64,000 nt of DNA from Saturnia japonica (lineage: Eukaryota > Arthropoda > Insecta > Lepidoptera > Saturniidae): positions 11,780,690-11,844,689 of the forward strand of contig CM065328.1 of assembly GCA_033032175.1 (NCBI GenBank). The letters are read 5' to 3'. Below are positions 1 to 11,761 of this stretch, one piece after another. Every line of letters begins with the position of its first letter. The first letter of the stretch is position 1. The notes beneath the pieces are model-generated. The model made no database searches. It was not told the origin of the DNA and saw only the letters and a program-made list of their open reading frames with translations. The translations under genes were made by a program, and so were the position numbers.

Positions 1-2
1 GT

Positions 3-596
3 TCACAAAATAATTTAATAACTGTCAATTGTTGTAAATTACTTAACATTCCGATCATACCTTTAAATAATTCTTATATTAGAGGTATTGGATTAACTGC
101 TCGCCCGATTCACGAATATGTTTATTTAAATATTGAATCTAGATTTTCACCTAATAAATACTATATTCACGCTTATGTAGTAGACTGTATTACAGATAAA
201 TTACCCGCTTATTTTATAGATTCGTCAAATATGAATGATATACTTGATTTACCGCTTGCCGATTCAAATTGGAACGTGCCAGGTGTAATTGATATGGTAT
301 TGGGTGCTCAGTTATTCCCATATATATACTTAGGTAATCTTATAGATACCGGCTCACTAGCGCCACCTGCCGTAGAAACAACCTTCGGCTATGTTCTTAT
401 GGGTGACGTACCTGATGTGCGTTCCACCGGCACTGTGACACCGCAACATAATAATTTTTTTGTGATAAATAATAATACGTCTTTGTGGCTATCTAGTACA
501 GTTTATATTCATAATCCACCCGCTTTCGTAAATACAAATAATTATTCCACCTTCATTTTAAATAAATCTTTCTCAGCTGTAACATATGTACCTTGA
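3..596 (+). pseudogene. Pao-type aspartic protease region (partial)
   Basis: The frame is open from the first bases of the window to a stop at 594-596, so the true start is upstream. The methionine at 231 is internal, since clear coding precedes it. The translation has the look of the retropepsin-like (DUF1758/A17-type) region of BEL/Pao polyproteins: an N-terminal stretch with GIG and ARPI, then DLPLADSNWNVPGVIDMVLG, then the FGYVLMGD-like segment that links protease to RT. In an intact element this domain would run on into the reverse transcriptase. Here the link is broken by a frame change at about 586-596. The catalytic Asp of the protease would be upstream of what is visible. Family assignment is firm; function is lost. 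Confidence 0.75.
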
Positions 597-2115
597 GTCA
601 TTTTTACATAAATTTTGGGAATTGGAAGAGATTCCTCATGAGCGTCATCTTAGCCCTGAGGAAGCCGAGTGTGAAAATAAATATATTTCTACAATTACCC
701 GCGATAATGATGGCCGATATACAGTTGAGTTACCTTTTAGTAGAAATCCCGCTGACCTTGGCAATTCTCGTACTGTTGCTCACCGCCATTTTCTTTCGCT
801 CGAACGCAAGTTTGTTCAGTTACCCTCACTTCGCGATGACTACGATAATGTTATACAGGATTACATTAGTAAAGGTTATTTGACTGAGATTAACGCCACC
901 GCTAATGAAACCGATAACGGTTATTACATACCGCACCATGCAGTTATCCGCCCAAGCAAGACTACCACCAAATTACGGGTAGTTTTCGATGCTAGTGCTA
1001 AAACATCTAGTGGACTGTCACTTAATGATGTCCTGCATACTGGTCCAAATTTACAGGCAGATTTATTTTTGCTTTTACTCCGCTTTCGTTTGTTCCCTGT
1101 AGCATTGTGCGCTGATGTGGAACAAATGTACTTACGCATTATGGTGACCACAGACCACCATAAATATTTAAAAATATTGTACCGCTTTAAAAATGATAAA
1201 CTTCGCACTTTTGCTTTTAACTGTCTTCCCTTTGGTTTAAAGTCATCTCCTTATTTAGCAATGCGTACTATACGTCAATTAGCATCAGATGAATGTCGTC
1301 GTTATCCAGAAGCCGCTAGTGTAGCTGAGTCTCAGTTATACATGGATGACCTCATCACATCCCTACACGAAGAGGTTTCAGCTATCAAATTATCGAAACA
1401 ACTAATTTCACTCTTTAAATCAGGAGGTTTTAATTTAATAAAGTGGGCTAGTAACTCCCCTGCCTTTCTTGATAGCCTTCCAGATACGCACCGCTCTTCT
1501 GTAAGCTTCTCTGATGACGCCAATAATACCATGAAAGTTTTAGGCCTTGCATGGCTTCTCGCTAATGATTCATTTTTTATGACCAGCTCTAACACTAACG
1601 AAAAATGCACTAAGAGAACAATATTATCTTTAGTATCCCGCTTGTTCGACGTGCTTGGTTTAGTTGCTCCAGTTATATTATTCGCTAAATTGCTTATTAA
1701 GGAACTCTGGAACTCTAAAATAGACTGGGATGATACACCTCCCGATAACATTGTTTACCGCTACTCTTCGCTTGTTAAGGAGCTTCCATTGCTTTCGACT
1801 TTAGAAATACCGCGCCATATTGGAGTTTCCAAAGATTGCGAAGTAAATATTGTTGCATTTTGTGATGCAAGCTTGAACGCTTACGGTTGCGTTGTTTATT
1901 TGCACATTACAGATCCCGCAGGAGATATTACTTTAAGATTATTATATTCAAAATCAACGGTTTCTCCGGTAAAGATAACTACATTAGCTCGCCTTGAGCT
2001 TTGTGCCGCTCTTGTTTTATCAAAATTAGTTAAACTTTTTTATAACGCTTATAACTCCTTACATCCAATCACCGCTATATACGCTTTCTCAGATTCTACA
2101 ATTGCTCTTTCTTAG
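586..2115 (+). pseudogene. Pao-type reverse transcriptase and RNase H (frame-broken at both ends)
   Basis: This long open stretch encodes the RT and the first part of RNase H of a BEL/Pao element. RT landmarks, by residue: RVVFDAS (131-137), motif A ADVEQMY with its Asp (176-182), motif B FGLKSSP (216-222) and motif C YMDD (252-255), so the three catalytic aspartates are kept. RNase H residues follow: FCDAS (425-429), the Glu in RLELCAA (469-475) and the Asp in SDSTIA (502-507). The frame then meets a TAG where family members usually have Trp, and coding resumes at 2187 in another frame. The methionine at 586 overlaps the protease frame and is not a natural start, since Pao elements make one polyprotein. 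The good preservation of motifs suggests a fairly recent loss of function. Confidence 0.9.
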
Positions 2116-2186
2116 ATTAAATCTTCCCCGCATAGCATAGATGGTCAATCTTTGTAGGTAACCGCATCGCTCAAATTCAGGAGAAT

Positions 2187-2480
2187 TTGTCACCTGACCG
2201 ATTTTTTCATATTAATGGTAAGGAAAATCCTAGTGATTGTGTATCGCGAGGCCTTTTACCGTCACAAATTATTAATCACCCGCTTTGGTGGCAAGGTCCT
2301 TCTTGGGCCTGCTGTCCTATTTCACAATGGCCTATTGAACCTTTTATCCCTTGTAAATCTGAAAGTGATATACCTGAAATTAAAAAATGTGTAACACTTA
2401 CCGCTTTAACTGTCGTCGAAGATTCTCCAATATATCAACTTGGGTTAAGAATTTCGTCATGGTCAAAACTTCTTCGCTAA
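2187..2480 (+). pseudogene. Pao RNase H end and connection to integrase (degenerate)
   Basis: After the stop at 2113 the translation continues in this frame with FFHINGKENPSDCVSRGL, which matches the NPSD/NPAD-xx-SRG block at the end of Pao RNase H, then LWWQGPSW, typical of the linker before the integrase. The frame ends at 2480. From there to about 2790 short coding-like pieces occur in different frames, one of them with CAPHIFVESPANFQGG, but no zinc-binding HHCC or DDE residues can be assigned. It is part of the same dead element as the RT upstream. Confidence 0.7.
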
Positions 2481-2800
2481 TAACTTTCCGCTATTGGAGC
2501 TTTGTGCTCCCCATATCTTTGTTGAAAGTCCTGCGAACTTTCAAGGCGGGCAGGATGGTTGCGCGCGGGAGTAGTAATAATATGCGTAGTGATTTATTGG
2601 GATTGCGCCACCTGGGGAGTTTGTTAGTTACTAATTACCGCGAGTTTTCCAAAGCGTGCTTCTAACTCTCGGTCGATACCGCTTTACCGCTAGCTGCCTA
2701 GATGGCGACACATTATTTAGTACTAAGAAGCTACGTGATTTACGTCACACCCTCACCGTCCACGCGCTATCATCGTCAACGCCCGCACCGCAGTCGCCAT

Positions 2801-3735
2801 AGATTAATATGAATATACGGAAATAGATGGGTATGTCAAAAATATACTTTTATTTTGAGTGCCTCCATCTCGTGGATATACTTGAAATAAGTGTACATAT
2901 ACGAACATAGATTAGTTAAATATTTATTTATATTTATAGGGTATGTACTCTAATTAAAACAATTTTATTTCATGAGAATAGTAATATATTTATTGTATTA
3001 AATAAACATAAGACGTACATAATTATGGAGTCCTGACTCAAATTCTAACCTAATCTAACACTAATAACAGTTCTTAAGTTCGGACCAAATATAACTCAAT
3101 TCGACGCCAATAACACAAACACTTTCCGTAAAGTTTGTAAAACCTCGAACTACTGCTCAAATCACTGATAATAATCTACACGAAAAAATGCTTATGCGCA
3201 TCCAATCAGGTACCTAGACATTTTTTAAATGTTGCCAAACGAAGAAATGGGTTAATCACTAACCTAAGGTACAAATTCCCCAAATTTTGAGATTTATATA
3301 TAAAACCCTCCAAAATAGTACGGTCATTTACAAATTATTTGTTACTACGTACTTTACTATGCTAAAAACCTTGTTTCCTTTGTTATATTTTATAACCTCA
3401 TAATTTATCTCCATATATATTTAAAGATTTTCTCTAAACTCTTTTTTAATAATCTTATAATATGGAGGAAATGTCCTGATCTGGTAAAAGTGGTAAAAAT
3501 ATTATTTTAAGACTAACACAGAACTTTATAATTGTTATCTTTTAACTTTTTTCTATTTATGTAGTAGTAATGTGAAGAAATAAAGTTCTATTATTAAAGT
3601 AGTAACTAATAGGTTCGTGGTTCGTACTGATAATATTATGAACCCTTTTTACTACAAATCTGTCGTAGATATATCAATTATCTTCGAAAGATGTCGCTAA
3701 ATAATAATAAAAAAACGTTGTTCGAAGATACCACA
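2801..3735. other. AT-rich stretch with no recognised feature
   Basis: Poly-A/T runs and short direct repeats only. No open frame of note, no RNA gene and no LTR partner for the Pao relic was seen. Confidence 0.5.
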
Positions 3736-3740
3736 ACAGC

Positions 3741-3766
3741 ATGGCAGTCGCTAGCAAGGTCTACAG
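3741..3766 (+). other. Possible short first exon with a consensus splice donor
   Basis: An ATG in a reasonable context (CAACAGCATGG) opens eight codons (MAVASKVY) and runs into CAG|GTAAGT, a full-consensus donor with GT at 3767-3768. No acceptor or following exon was identified, and a repeat begins about 150 bp downstream. It could be chance or a scrap of a lost gene. Confidence 0.15.
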
Positions 3767-3919
3767 GTAAGTGCACGTTCTTCTAACTTATTGCCATTTT
3801 ATTGCTACTTTCATGTGATCATTCGCCCGCCCGCTCGCCTATGTGTATTTATTTCTAGTCTAGTTAGTGTCTCTTTTAGTTTACCGCTTAAGAGGGCTAT
3901 TTACACGCCCTCCTGCTAT

Positions 3920-5717
3920 CCCAATGGGCTTTAGGTATTGCATAATAATTTATTTATTCTGAAAATAGCAATTGTTCAACAAATTTAAAACTTGCTATTT
4001 AAAACATAGTAGGATCTAAAAAAAAATTGCTAGGTTGAAATTTACGTTTTTTTTTTTGGTGAAACTTCTTAAGTTGCCATTCGGTAATTGGAAGGGAATG
4101 GAGAGTAAAATTTTAAGGACGCGCCACCTTTAGGCATATTTCGTTACATGAGAGAGAATAAAGATATAATTTTGACAGAAGGAGAAAGAGAGCCATTCAT
4201 TATATATTTCATATATAGCTTAGGCTATCTGCGCCTCCCTTTTTAAGAAATTTTACTTCTTCCACTTATATGGATCTGCACAAGCTTTTTTTTTGTTATT
4301 GATCACCACCATAGACCAAGGTCTAAGACCATTTATTAAGGTCAAGCTCAAACAAAACTGAAGATTCTGAGACTAAGTTAAAAATGGCTCGTGTCAGTGT
4401 ACCAGTGACTCTCCTTAAAACATAAATTTAAATATTTCTTTGTTAAATATTATGAACGGTTTTGTAAAAGGGTTAGTTTATACATTCCTGTCACGTAAAA
4501 TACACCCTCGAGTAATATTAAAACAGTAGGGTCCAATCTTAAAATAGGTGGATTACCTTTTGCTTTGCAATCGGACCGACCCTCTAAGATGTTTTTTATG
4601 TTTAGATGCGTTACCCGCGCTCTAAATTTACAATATTAAAGTCAGGTAATTATCCAGTATCGCGGTTGTACGACATTACAATTCAAAATATATATTTATT
4701 TCGTTGTAACAACAATAGTAACATATAATGTCTTTCATATTCATTCCCCTTTTTGTGTTCTATATAACTGGAAGCATTATTTATAGTTTGTATGTATAGT
4801 TTAATTATTCTGTTTTTTTAGTACGATGATGTCGGTGTATGACGCATCTATATATCAAAAGTAATTGCCAGCCCTTGATTTTACAGGCAAGGCACGCACT
4901 GTTGGGTCTTTACAGGGACTAATTTCACCAAGACTTTGGTTTGTACAATATTTCATAATTATTATGTACTGGTAAACACGGTCACGCGTAGCTTTGCCGT
5001 TTTGCATTACACAGGGAACATTGATCCGATCACTACCAAACTTTACAGGATTACCCTCTGGGTTATTATGAAGATTGTCCGAAAATTTCATCAAAATCGC
5101 TCCAGCTTTTTGGATAGAAATCGATTTTTATATGTAAGAGAGAAGAAGAAGATAAAATTAGGTAAAGAGTTTAATTTTAATCCAATATATTTAAATGATA
5201 TTGAAACCATCACCAGCAGCACCTAAATCTCGAAGGCATCGGTATAACGAGCATTCTTTGCGATAAAGAAACTGCTAAGTATTAAAAAAAACCCTTATTA
5301 AATTCAGGGACTAAAAAGGATTTTATGATGGTCATAGCTACCATCAATTTCAGTAAAAACCTTACAGTTGAAAAATCAGCAAGAAACTTAGCGGCGTGTA
5401 TTATTATAATCTTTTTTATATGTACCTACACCATCTTTAACCTGAGACTTCGCTCGTGCCAAGTTTCAAAAATATAACTTTTATGTATATGATTTCTTCA
5501 TATAAATTGTGAACCTCCGTTACACACATTTAGTGGTTGAATTTACAAAAATCAGTTCTCAGTCGATGCCTATGTCATACTAACATGTGTATGCCAAATT
5601 TCCGCCCAATCCGTTGAGCTATTTGTTGATGGATCAATCGGCCAATCAATTACAGTTAAGTAAAAATATGTAATTTAACCTAAGGAATGAGGACACTGGA
5701 ATCGAGGTAGGACATAA
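3920..5717 (+). repeat. 1.8 kb dispersed repeat X, copy 1
   Basis: Collinear with 11762-13592, diverged but alignable over its whole length. Landmarks are the ggctttaggtattg start, the ccttgattttacagg segment (4875 against 12470), and the ggaatgaggacactgga end. This copy lacks about 250 bp that in copy 2 encode the end of a reverse transcriptase. It may therefore be the 3' part of a non-LTR element; strand is inferred from that coding. Confidence 0.7.
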
Positions 5718-5851
5718 GTATGTTTGGGCATATATATATATATTTATGTTTGTTATATTTATTTATTCTTGTGTATTTAATATACAAGAATTGCTCACAT
5801 AATATAATAAGGATATAAATTATTATTTGTTTAGTATAGCTTAATTTTAAT

Positions 5852-6240
5852 TGAGAGTTCTAATAAAAATGAAATATATCGATATTATAATTAGCAAGTG
5901 TTAAAAATCGGCAATTTAATAGATAAGGACCTAATATTTTAAAGTACTAAACTAAAATAATTAAAGTAAAAAGTGGAAAAACATATTTTATATACATACA
6001 TTCAAATCACACTCGAAGAAAGTAATACAGACTGCATGAAGCTTGTCGCCGAGAGATGGCACTACTGTATGTTTAAATCGCGCTTTCAAATTGTTAGTTT
6101 AAAATAATGTAGGACCTGCGATTATTTTTTTGTTTTGCCTGCTTAAATAACCGTTCCATCATTGATGGAACATATTTTTTGTAGAAAAGCCTGTTAGTAA
6201 ACTATCGTTTTCATAATTTGGCTTTCTCAGAATCAAATGA
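5852..6240 (+). repeat. 385-bp dispersed repeat, copy 1
   Basis: Related to 16566-16950 and 21481-21865. Shared landmarks include atcgatatta, tgttaaaaatcggcaattta and ggaacatattttttgtagaaa. This copy is more diverged than the other two, which sit in the duplicated block. No coding capacity or terminal repeats were recognised. Confidence 0.7.
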
Positions 6241-6515
6241 ATCAATTTAGAGGTGTTATATTTTGGTATTCATATTATATAATATATTAGTTAACTCGTA
6301 TTAGGTTCCCGTACCTATTATTTGGTATTAGTCACCGATTGAATATTCGCTACCTACTTGAATCTGATATCTACTGATATTAAGCGAATCTATTCTCTAC
6401 TTAAAGAATGTGGGTATGAAAGAAAATATTGTTGTGAATATTTATTATTATTATCTGTATGTTTATTATATAACGTAAATGAAAAAGTCATTAAATTTTC
6501 TTTCGTATTCATAAA

Positions 6516-7043
6516 CTAGCTGTGCTCGCGGCTTCGCTCACGTGGACTACAGAATGCCCTGTGCGAATCTTGCTCCTCGCTCTCGGCTATTTTAAAGACA
6601 ATAATGCTTATTGTAGGTGTTCCTTAGAAGATAGACGTATATTCTCCCGAACTTTTTTGTAAGTATTTTTAATGTCTACAATTATTTAGTACGTTAATTT
6701 GTTGTATCTCTTATAGTTTACTCAGTGTAAGCCATTTGAAGCACCCGAATTGATTCACCATGACCAGTGTTTTTATTTTTTTATTTATGCGGAACCCTAA
6801 TTATTTTTATAAAATAAAAGTGGCCTATACTTTCTATAAAATCAGTTAACAACCAGTGAAAGTCCCGTCAAATTCGGTCCAACCGTTACGGAGATTACCC
6901 GGAACAAACAAACAGACAGACATAAATTTTAAAAATGGATATTTTGTAATAGGTATCGTATATACTTTCGTATGCATTTAGTAAATAGCTGTTATTTTGA
7001 CATTACAAACAGACACATCAATTATATTAATTGTATATACTGA
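6516..7043 (-). mobile_element. Helitron-like non-autonomous element (family H1)
   Basis: On the minus strand the element starts A|TC and ends CTAG|T, the insertion rule of Helitrons (between A and T, no target duplication). Near its 3' end is a hairpin around gagcgaagccgcgagc. It is a diverged, inverted relative of 15111-15624 and 20026-20539, sharing the gttccgggtaatctccg/aacggttggaccg core. Length is about 528 bp. No coding capacity. Assignment rests on the ends and on copy number, not on a database match. Confidence 0.6.
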
Positions 7044-8296
7044 TTGATAATAGCGATATACAAAAGTAAATATGTATCACAATCCGCGAGTTGACTGTAT
7101 GCTTAAAAATAAAAAAAAATTATTGATTAATATTGGTCTATACATAAAATGCCTAAAACAATACAAACCTGTAAAAAGTAATTGTTTTTTATTTATTTTC
7201 CCCTTTGAAAAAATTATATTTTTCGTCTGTGAGTCATGTGATTTGAAACGCTGAAACGTAAGTCGTCAAACATATCACATAATGACATATAAAAGGAATG
7301 ATTACGTCACAGGACCATAATGCAGCATTTTTGTGGAGTGTTATTTATTTAGATTAAAAACTGTTTTAAAATCTCATTTTATGGTGTGAAATTAAAAAAA
7401 AATATTATGCGTAGATATTATTTTCAATATATAAAGTGTTTAAAACAATATTCCAAAAGTTGTCAATTCCTGAATTGTATCAAACGGGAAGCTAGATTAC
7501 GTTCTGAAATATCTTTTGCTCCTATGAAATTTCATATTAACTTGGTGTACGAAATATCGACTCTACAATAGAGTTCTAATTGACTTGTGAAAAGTCATCA
7601 GAAGACAATTTTGCGCCCGATAATCATCTTGTAACGACTTCATTACAAATAATTGAATTTTCTCTAGTATACAAAAACTTAATTGAAATGTTTTATACAT
7701 ATCAATCTACAGTAAAAATTTCTCTAAATGTTGTTGAAAACCGCATTATAATCCGTTGCATAATTTAAAAGCTAATCGTACATAGGGACAGACTGCGGGA
7801 AGTGACTTCATTATATACTACGCTCTGTAGGTAGGTAGGTATACATCTGTATAGATTAATTACATCAGTAAAAGTTTTTAAATTGTGATTTACGTACTGC
7901 TTACAGCTGGACTTTTTTCAACTTGTACCCCATTATATGTTTTCATTATTTTTACCCTCATTAGTTGAATAAAGCGAACAACAGATGAAAAAAAAAATTC
8001 TGAACAAAAAATTTCTAGATAAAATTATTCAATCCATTGATTTAAAATAGATATATGTACTATTATTTTAGAGTAGAAATCGCTATCGAGATCAAACAAT
8101 TTGAACACTTAATCAGACAAATCAAACTGAAATACCAACGATGTATAAACAATTAACCGAGAGACGAGTCTGAATTTACCGAAACGTTCAACAGATTTGA
8201 ATTTAAGGTACTACCGTTCGTCATAGATTAATTAATTAACAGAGGAACTTATATAATAAATGACTTCTTTGTATTGTGTTAATATATATTAATAAA
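7044..8296. other. AT-rich stretch, no recognised gene
   Basis: Only short chance open frames (about 60 codons, Lys/Asn/Ile-rich) are present. No repeat family could be assigned apart from generic A-rich tracts. Confidence 0.4.
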
Positions 8297-8893
8297 TCTA
8301 TAGTTCCGTCTGTACAAACATTTTTTTAAAATTCCCCTATAGATTTTGTACACTGGAAGCTTATGCCATTGGTCAATTGATAGGCTATAAAAATTTCAAT
8401 GTTACTCTTAGGAATAAGAAAAAAATGAAAAAAAAAAACAATGTATTCGTTAATTCTTAACCGATTTTCATGAAATTTTGTGCACGGAAAGAATAATTTA
8501 TTGTATAATTGATAGGCTATAATGATTTTCAATATTACTTTTAGAAAGAAAAAAAATCATCAATTCTCAATCGATTCTGATCTAATTTTGTAAAAAGTCA
8601 TATGTCATTATATCATCAATTCTCAATCGATTCTGATCTAATTTTGTAAAAAGTCATATGTCATTATCATTACATATTATTGAAAGGCTTTAAGAATCAT
8701 CAAAAAATTTAGTAACCGTAAAAAAATTTAATTCTTCATAGATTTTCATTAAATTTTATACACGGGAAGAATATGTCATTTCTCAATTGATAGATTATAT
8801 GAATTGTCAATATTATTAATAAAATAAAATTACAGGATTTAAATAACTGCTGCGTAGTAACAAACGCGTGCGAAGCCGCGGGCACATCGCTAG
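8297..8893 (+). mobile_element. Helitron-like non-autonomous element (family H2) with internal tandem units
   Basis: Candidate ends are A|TCTATAG at 8297 and CTAG|T at 8890-8893, preceded by cgtgcgaagccgcggg, which can fold. The interior contains diverged repeats of an approximately 110-130 bp unit (ccgattttcatgaaattttg ... attgataggctata), and one exact 56-bp tandem pair. Confidence 0.5.
8556..8667. repeat. Exact 56-bp tandem duplication (two units)
   Basis: 8556-8611 and 8612-8667 are identical (atcatcaattctcaatcg ... gtcatattat-like end). It lies inside the H2 element and looks very recent because there is no difference between the units. Confidence 0.9.
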
Positions 8894-10235
8894 TACACTA
8901 TATAAATAATATAGGTGACAGAATATTAAGTATCATTTATTCACATATATATGCCGGAGGATGAGCTTCTCCATCGTTAGTACTGCTCATTGTCAACGTT
9001 TATAACCTTGGGCGTCGGTGGGTAGTTGGATAGAACAAACTCGTATCACGGATTAGATATTACCTGACAGTATGTAGGTAGGCACGTATAATTAATAATA
9101 GGGTACGTCTCTCAGAACGCGCGATAGTTTTAGTGTCGTCCGCACGTGCCTGCCCGCTAACAAGAAAGTGAGTCGTCTCCATACTGTCGACTCGGTGGCG
9201 CCTGCGTCACTAACTCCATCGAGCTCCGCCCGGTGGTGTTGGCGTTCCGAATCAGACTCGATGTCGACATATAAATAACATTCAGCACAGCTGTTGACTA
9301 AAATTATTATTTTCATTTTAGTACAACCTATCGAAATATTCAACTAAAAGCTTGTTCTTAAAACGTTTTTTTTATTACTAATATTTTCGTATTCTTTTCA
9401 GCAATCCCTTTTATTTGATACTCATTACTTATATCGTGGGGGTGCATAAAAATAACTGGTTTGTCATCTTTGGGAGTCCATCTTATTGAATTTAGAAGTG
9501 GTGTTGTGGATAACTATTGCAAAGGGAGGATCCTCCGACGAGACGGGTGTTATGTCTGGCGGGCAGCTCCCCAACGGTTGTTGTCGGGTTCTTGTATATA
9601 ATATACTCAATTGTTCGGTTAATTTCTATATCGAGATGTAGGATGTCAGTTGTGGCGGAGATGTCGTTATGTGTAGGATGCGTCAGTTGTGGCGAGAGAT
9701 GTCGCTACAATGTCACTTAGCACCATGGCAGTGTCATGTATGCAAAATGTCAGCCCCATCGGATGGGACAATTGTTTTAAAAGTTCAATCGCAAGATTTC
9801 AACCGTACTAAAAAAACCAAGTTAAATAAATGCTTGCAAAAATGACATCATAGTAATGTCATAATAAAAGCAAATAATCTCACTATAAAATTTGAAGATT
9901 AAATATTTTTAATCTTTGACAACGTTCAGAGAACAATCGACTATCATTAATTCGCATGCAGTAATGCCAACTCTGAGGACGACGGATTTATTTATACGAT
10001 TTTAATTAACACTGATATTTATAAAATAATTAAATTTACTTTTACTTTATAATTAATTTTGAAAGTATGTTATTATTATTAATGTTCTATTATTATTTTC
10101 AATCTATATACATATTGTGAAACTCAAAGTCCCTCTGTCCGTGTATATTATTTTCACAGTTTTCACCTCTTCACTAATTATTCCATATACATGTTATTAT
10201 ATTTATAGCAATTTAAATTAAATAAACTATGATAA
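8894..10235. other. Mostly unassigned; small GC-rich island at 9100-9260
   Basis: The island contrasts with its AT-rich flanks. It is open on both strands: minus 9092-9343, 83 codons, and a plus-strand frame over 9115-9285. A GTGAGT donor-like motif sits at about 9166. Neither translation was recognised. It could be a stray exon or a fragment of an unknown element. The remainder holds no recognised feature. Confidence 0.3.
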
Positions 10236-10530
10236 TAACGGTGAATCAATTCGGAAAATAGATGTTTTTAGGGCGCTTAAATAAATGGCTTACCCTGAGT
10301 AAGCCATAAGATATATACCTATCAAATTTATGTACTACATAATTGTAGATTTTAAATAGAGCTAAAAAAGTTACCGCTAGCATATAATATTTGCACCGAA
10401 AATAATTATTGTTGTCTTTAAAATAACCGGGTGGCGACCGCCGTAAGTTGGTGGGGTGTACAACGATTTGCCCGTATGCTCTGCCGAGGGCGTTCTGTGA
10501 TCCACGCGAGCGGAACCGCAATCACTGAAT
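10236..10530 (+). repeat. 3' fragment of a Helitron-like H1 element
   Basis: Diverged match to the 3' half of H1 (gtgaatcaattc, cttaccctgagtaagcca, a late tccacgcgagcgga). The terminal CTAG is lost. Confidence 0.45.
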
Positions 10531-10569
10531 TATAATACTAGTATTATATTAAAGTATTGAATAATGGGC

Positions 10570-10886
10570 AATGAGGGTAATGTGTGCGGACATGGCTTCA
10601 ATCGACGTAACAGTGCAATGAGCCTGAGCATTCGGTTTTTAACTGTGTGCTTAGAACCGGCAGGCCTAGGACCGGGTCCGTGGATCGAAGCAAACAAGTT
10701 CTAACAGAGCGTGTAGTAATTCTGAGCACGATCGGGAACGTAAGCAGACACGTCCGCTCAGGTCGACGATCAAAATCGGAATCGGTTGAAAATCTGTCAC
10801 CATACATCTCTATAAGTGTGTCCCAGCAGCTGTACTTGAGATCCGGGCCCCCCACTAGGCTTAGCGTGTCGCCGTCTTCTAACTAG
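10570..10886 (+). repeat. SINE-B, strongly diverged copy
   Basis: Shares the order head-body-tail with the better copy at 48432: ggacat...caatcgacg head, gaaaatctgtcaccatacat body, ccactaggcttagcgtg tail. The box B region is degraded. Confidence 0.5.
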
Positions 10887-11439
10887 AACAATTCATTTTT
10901 AGGTGTTATAAAAACTCCCCTGTTTGTTCTAACTAGGTACACTTTAAAGGTTACAATGTGCAAGGTACAAGCAGAATCGTTTGTACATGCAAGTTGTCAC
11001 TAAATAACAACAAAAAGAACTAACTCTATTAAGAAGTTATTGCTAATTTTGGTATGAATTTATCAAGTTAATAGACATCACTGGTGTCGTCTATGCCAAG
11101 TTGTTCAATCGTACCCCAAGGATTTCAAAGTTTCCGACAAGTTTACAAAGAATTCGTAGTGTTCAAAATGTATGGGCTCACTATACGCTTGATCTCTAGT
11201 TAAGTTAGATTTATTAAACCCTGTTATGTGCATATTAGGCCGGTCCTTAGTTTCAGTGACGAACCAGTAAAAGCAGTCTGAGGCTCCAGGGCCCTTAAGG
11301 CTAACAGTGTAATCAATATAAAAAAATTGAATATTTTTCAATTTTTAAGTTCTTAAGAACTCATAAAATTCGAAAAGAAAACTATGTTTGCAGTTCACAT
11401 GCAATAGCAAAATTATTTGTTTAAAAATTCTAAATCAGC

Positions 11440-11620
11440 GGGACTCGAAGTATTGATAGTTGACCACTTGTACTGTACATACAACAGTGCGTACAAGTCT
11501 GGTTGTCAATCCGCTAGGCCAATTCGACGACGATCATCGCCTTAAAAATTAATCGCGTATAATGTATGCTATCTCATTTTCTCGCAAGCTAAATTCTATA
11601 GATGTATATTTTTATCTCTT
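11440..11620 (+). repeat. Dispersed repeat I, copy 1
   Basis: Related to 58745-58930; both carry acaacagtgcgtacaagtct and, about 120 bp on, tatagatgtat. Function unknown. Confidence 0.55.
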
Positions 11621-11761
11621 TTTAGTGAGTCTTTTTTTCGTTTCATCGCGTTTTAAATCACAACAGTGGTACTTTTTCACTTCAGTAATATTTTCTAAGA
11701 TTCAAGTCTATATCTTAATGATTATTAACCCATGCCCTTTTGCAATTTAACTTTCCTATAT

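Larger units (their letters stand above)
1..2800 (+). mobile_element. BEL/Pao-type LTR retrotransposon, degenerate, 5' end outside the window
   Basis: Protease, reverse transcriptase and RNase H coding follow one another on the plus strand in the order used by Pao/BEL elements. The reading frame changes near 590, and a stop codon interrupts the RNase H at 2113-2115. After about 2480 only broken integrase-like coding in several frames is left. No LTR or target duplication can be seen on the right side; the gag half and the left LTR would lie before position 1. The element is inactive. The right limit is approximate and set where coding similarity fades. Confidence 0.85.
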
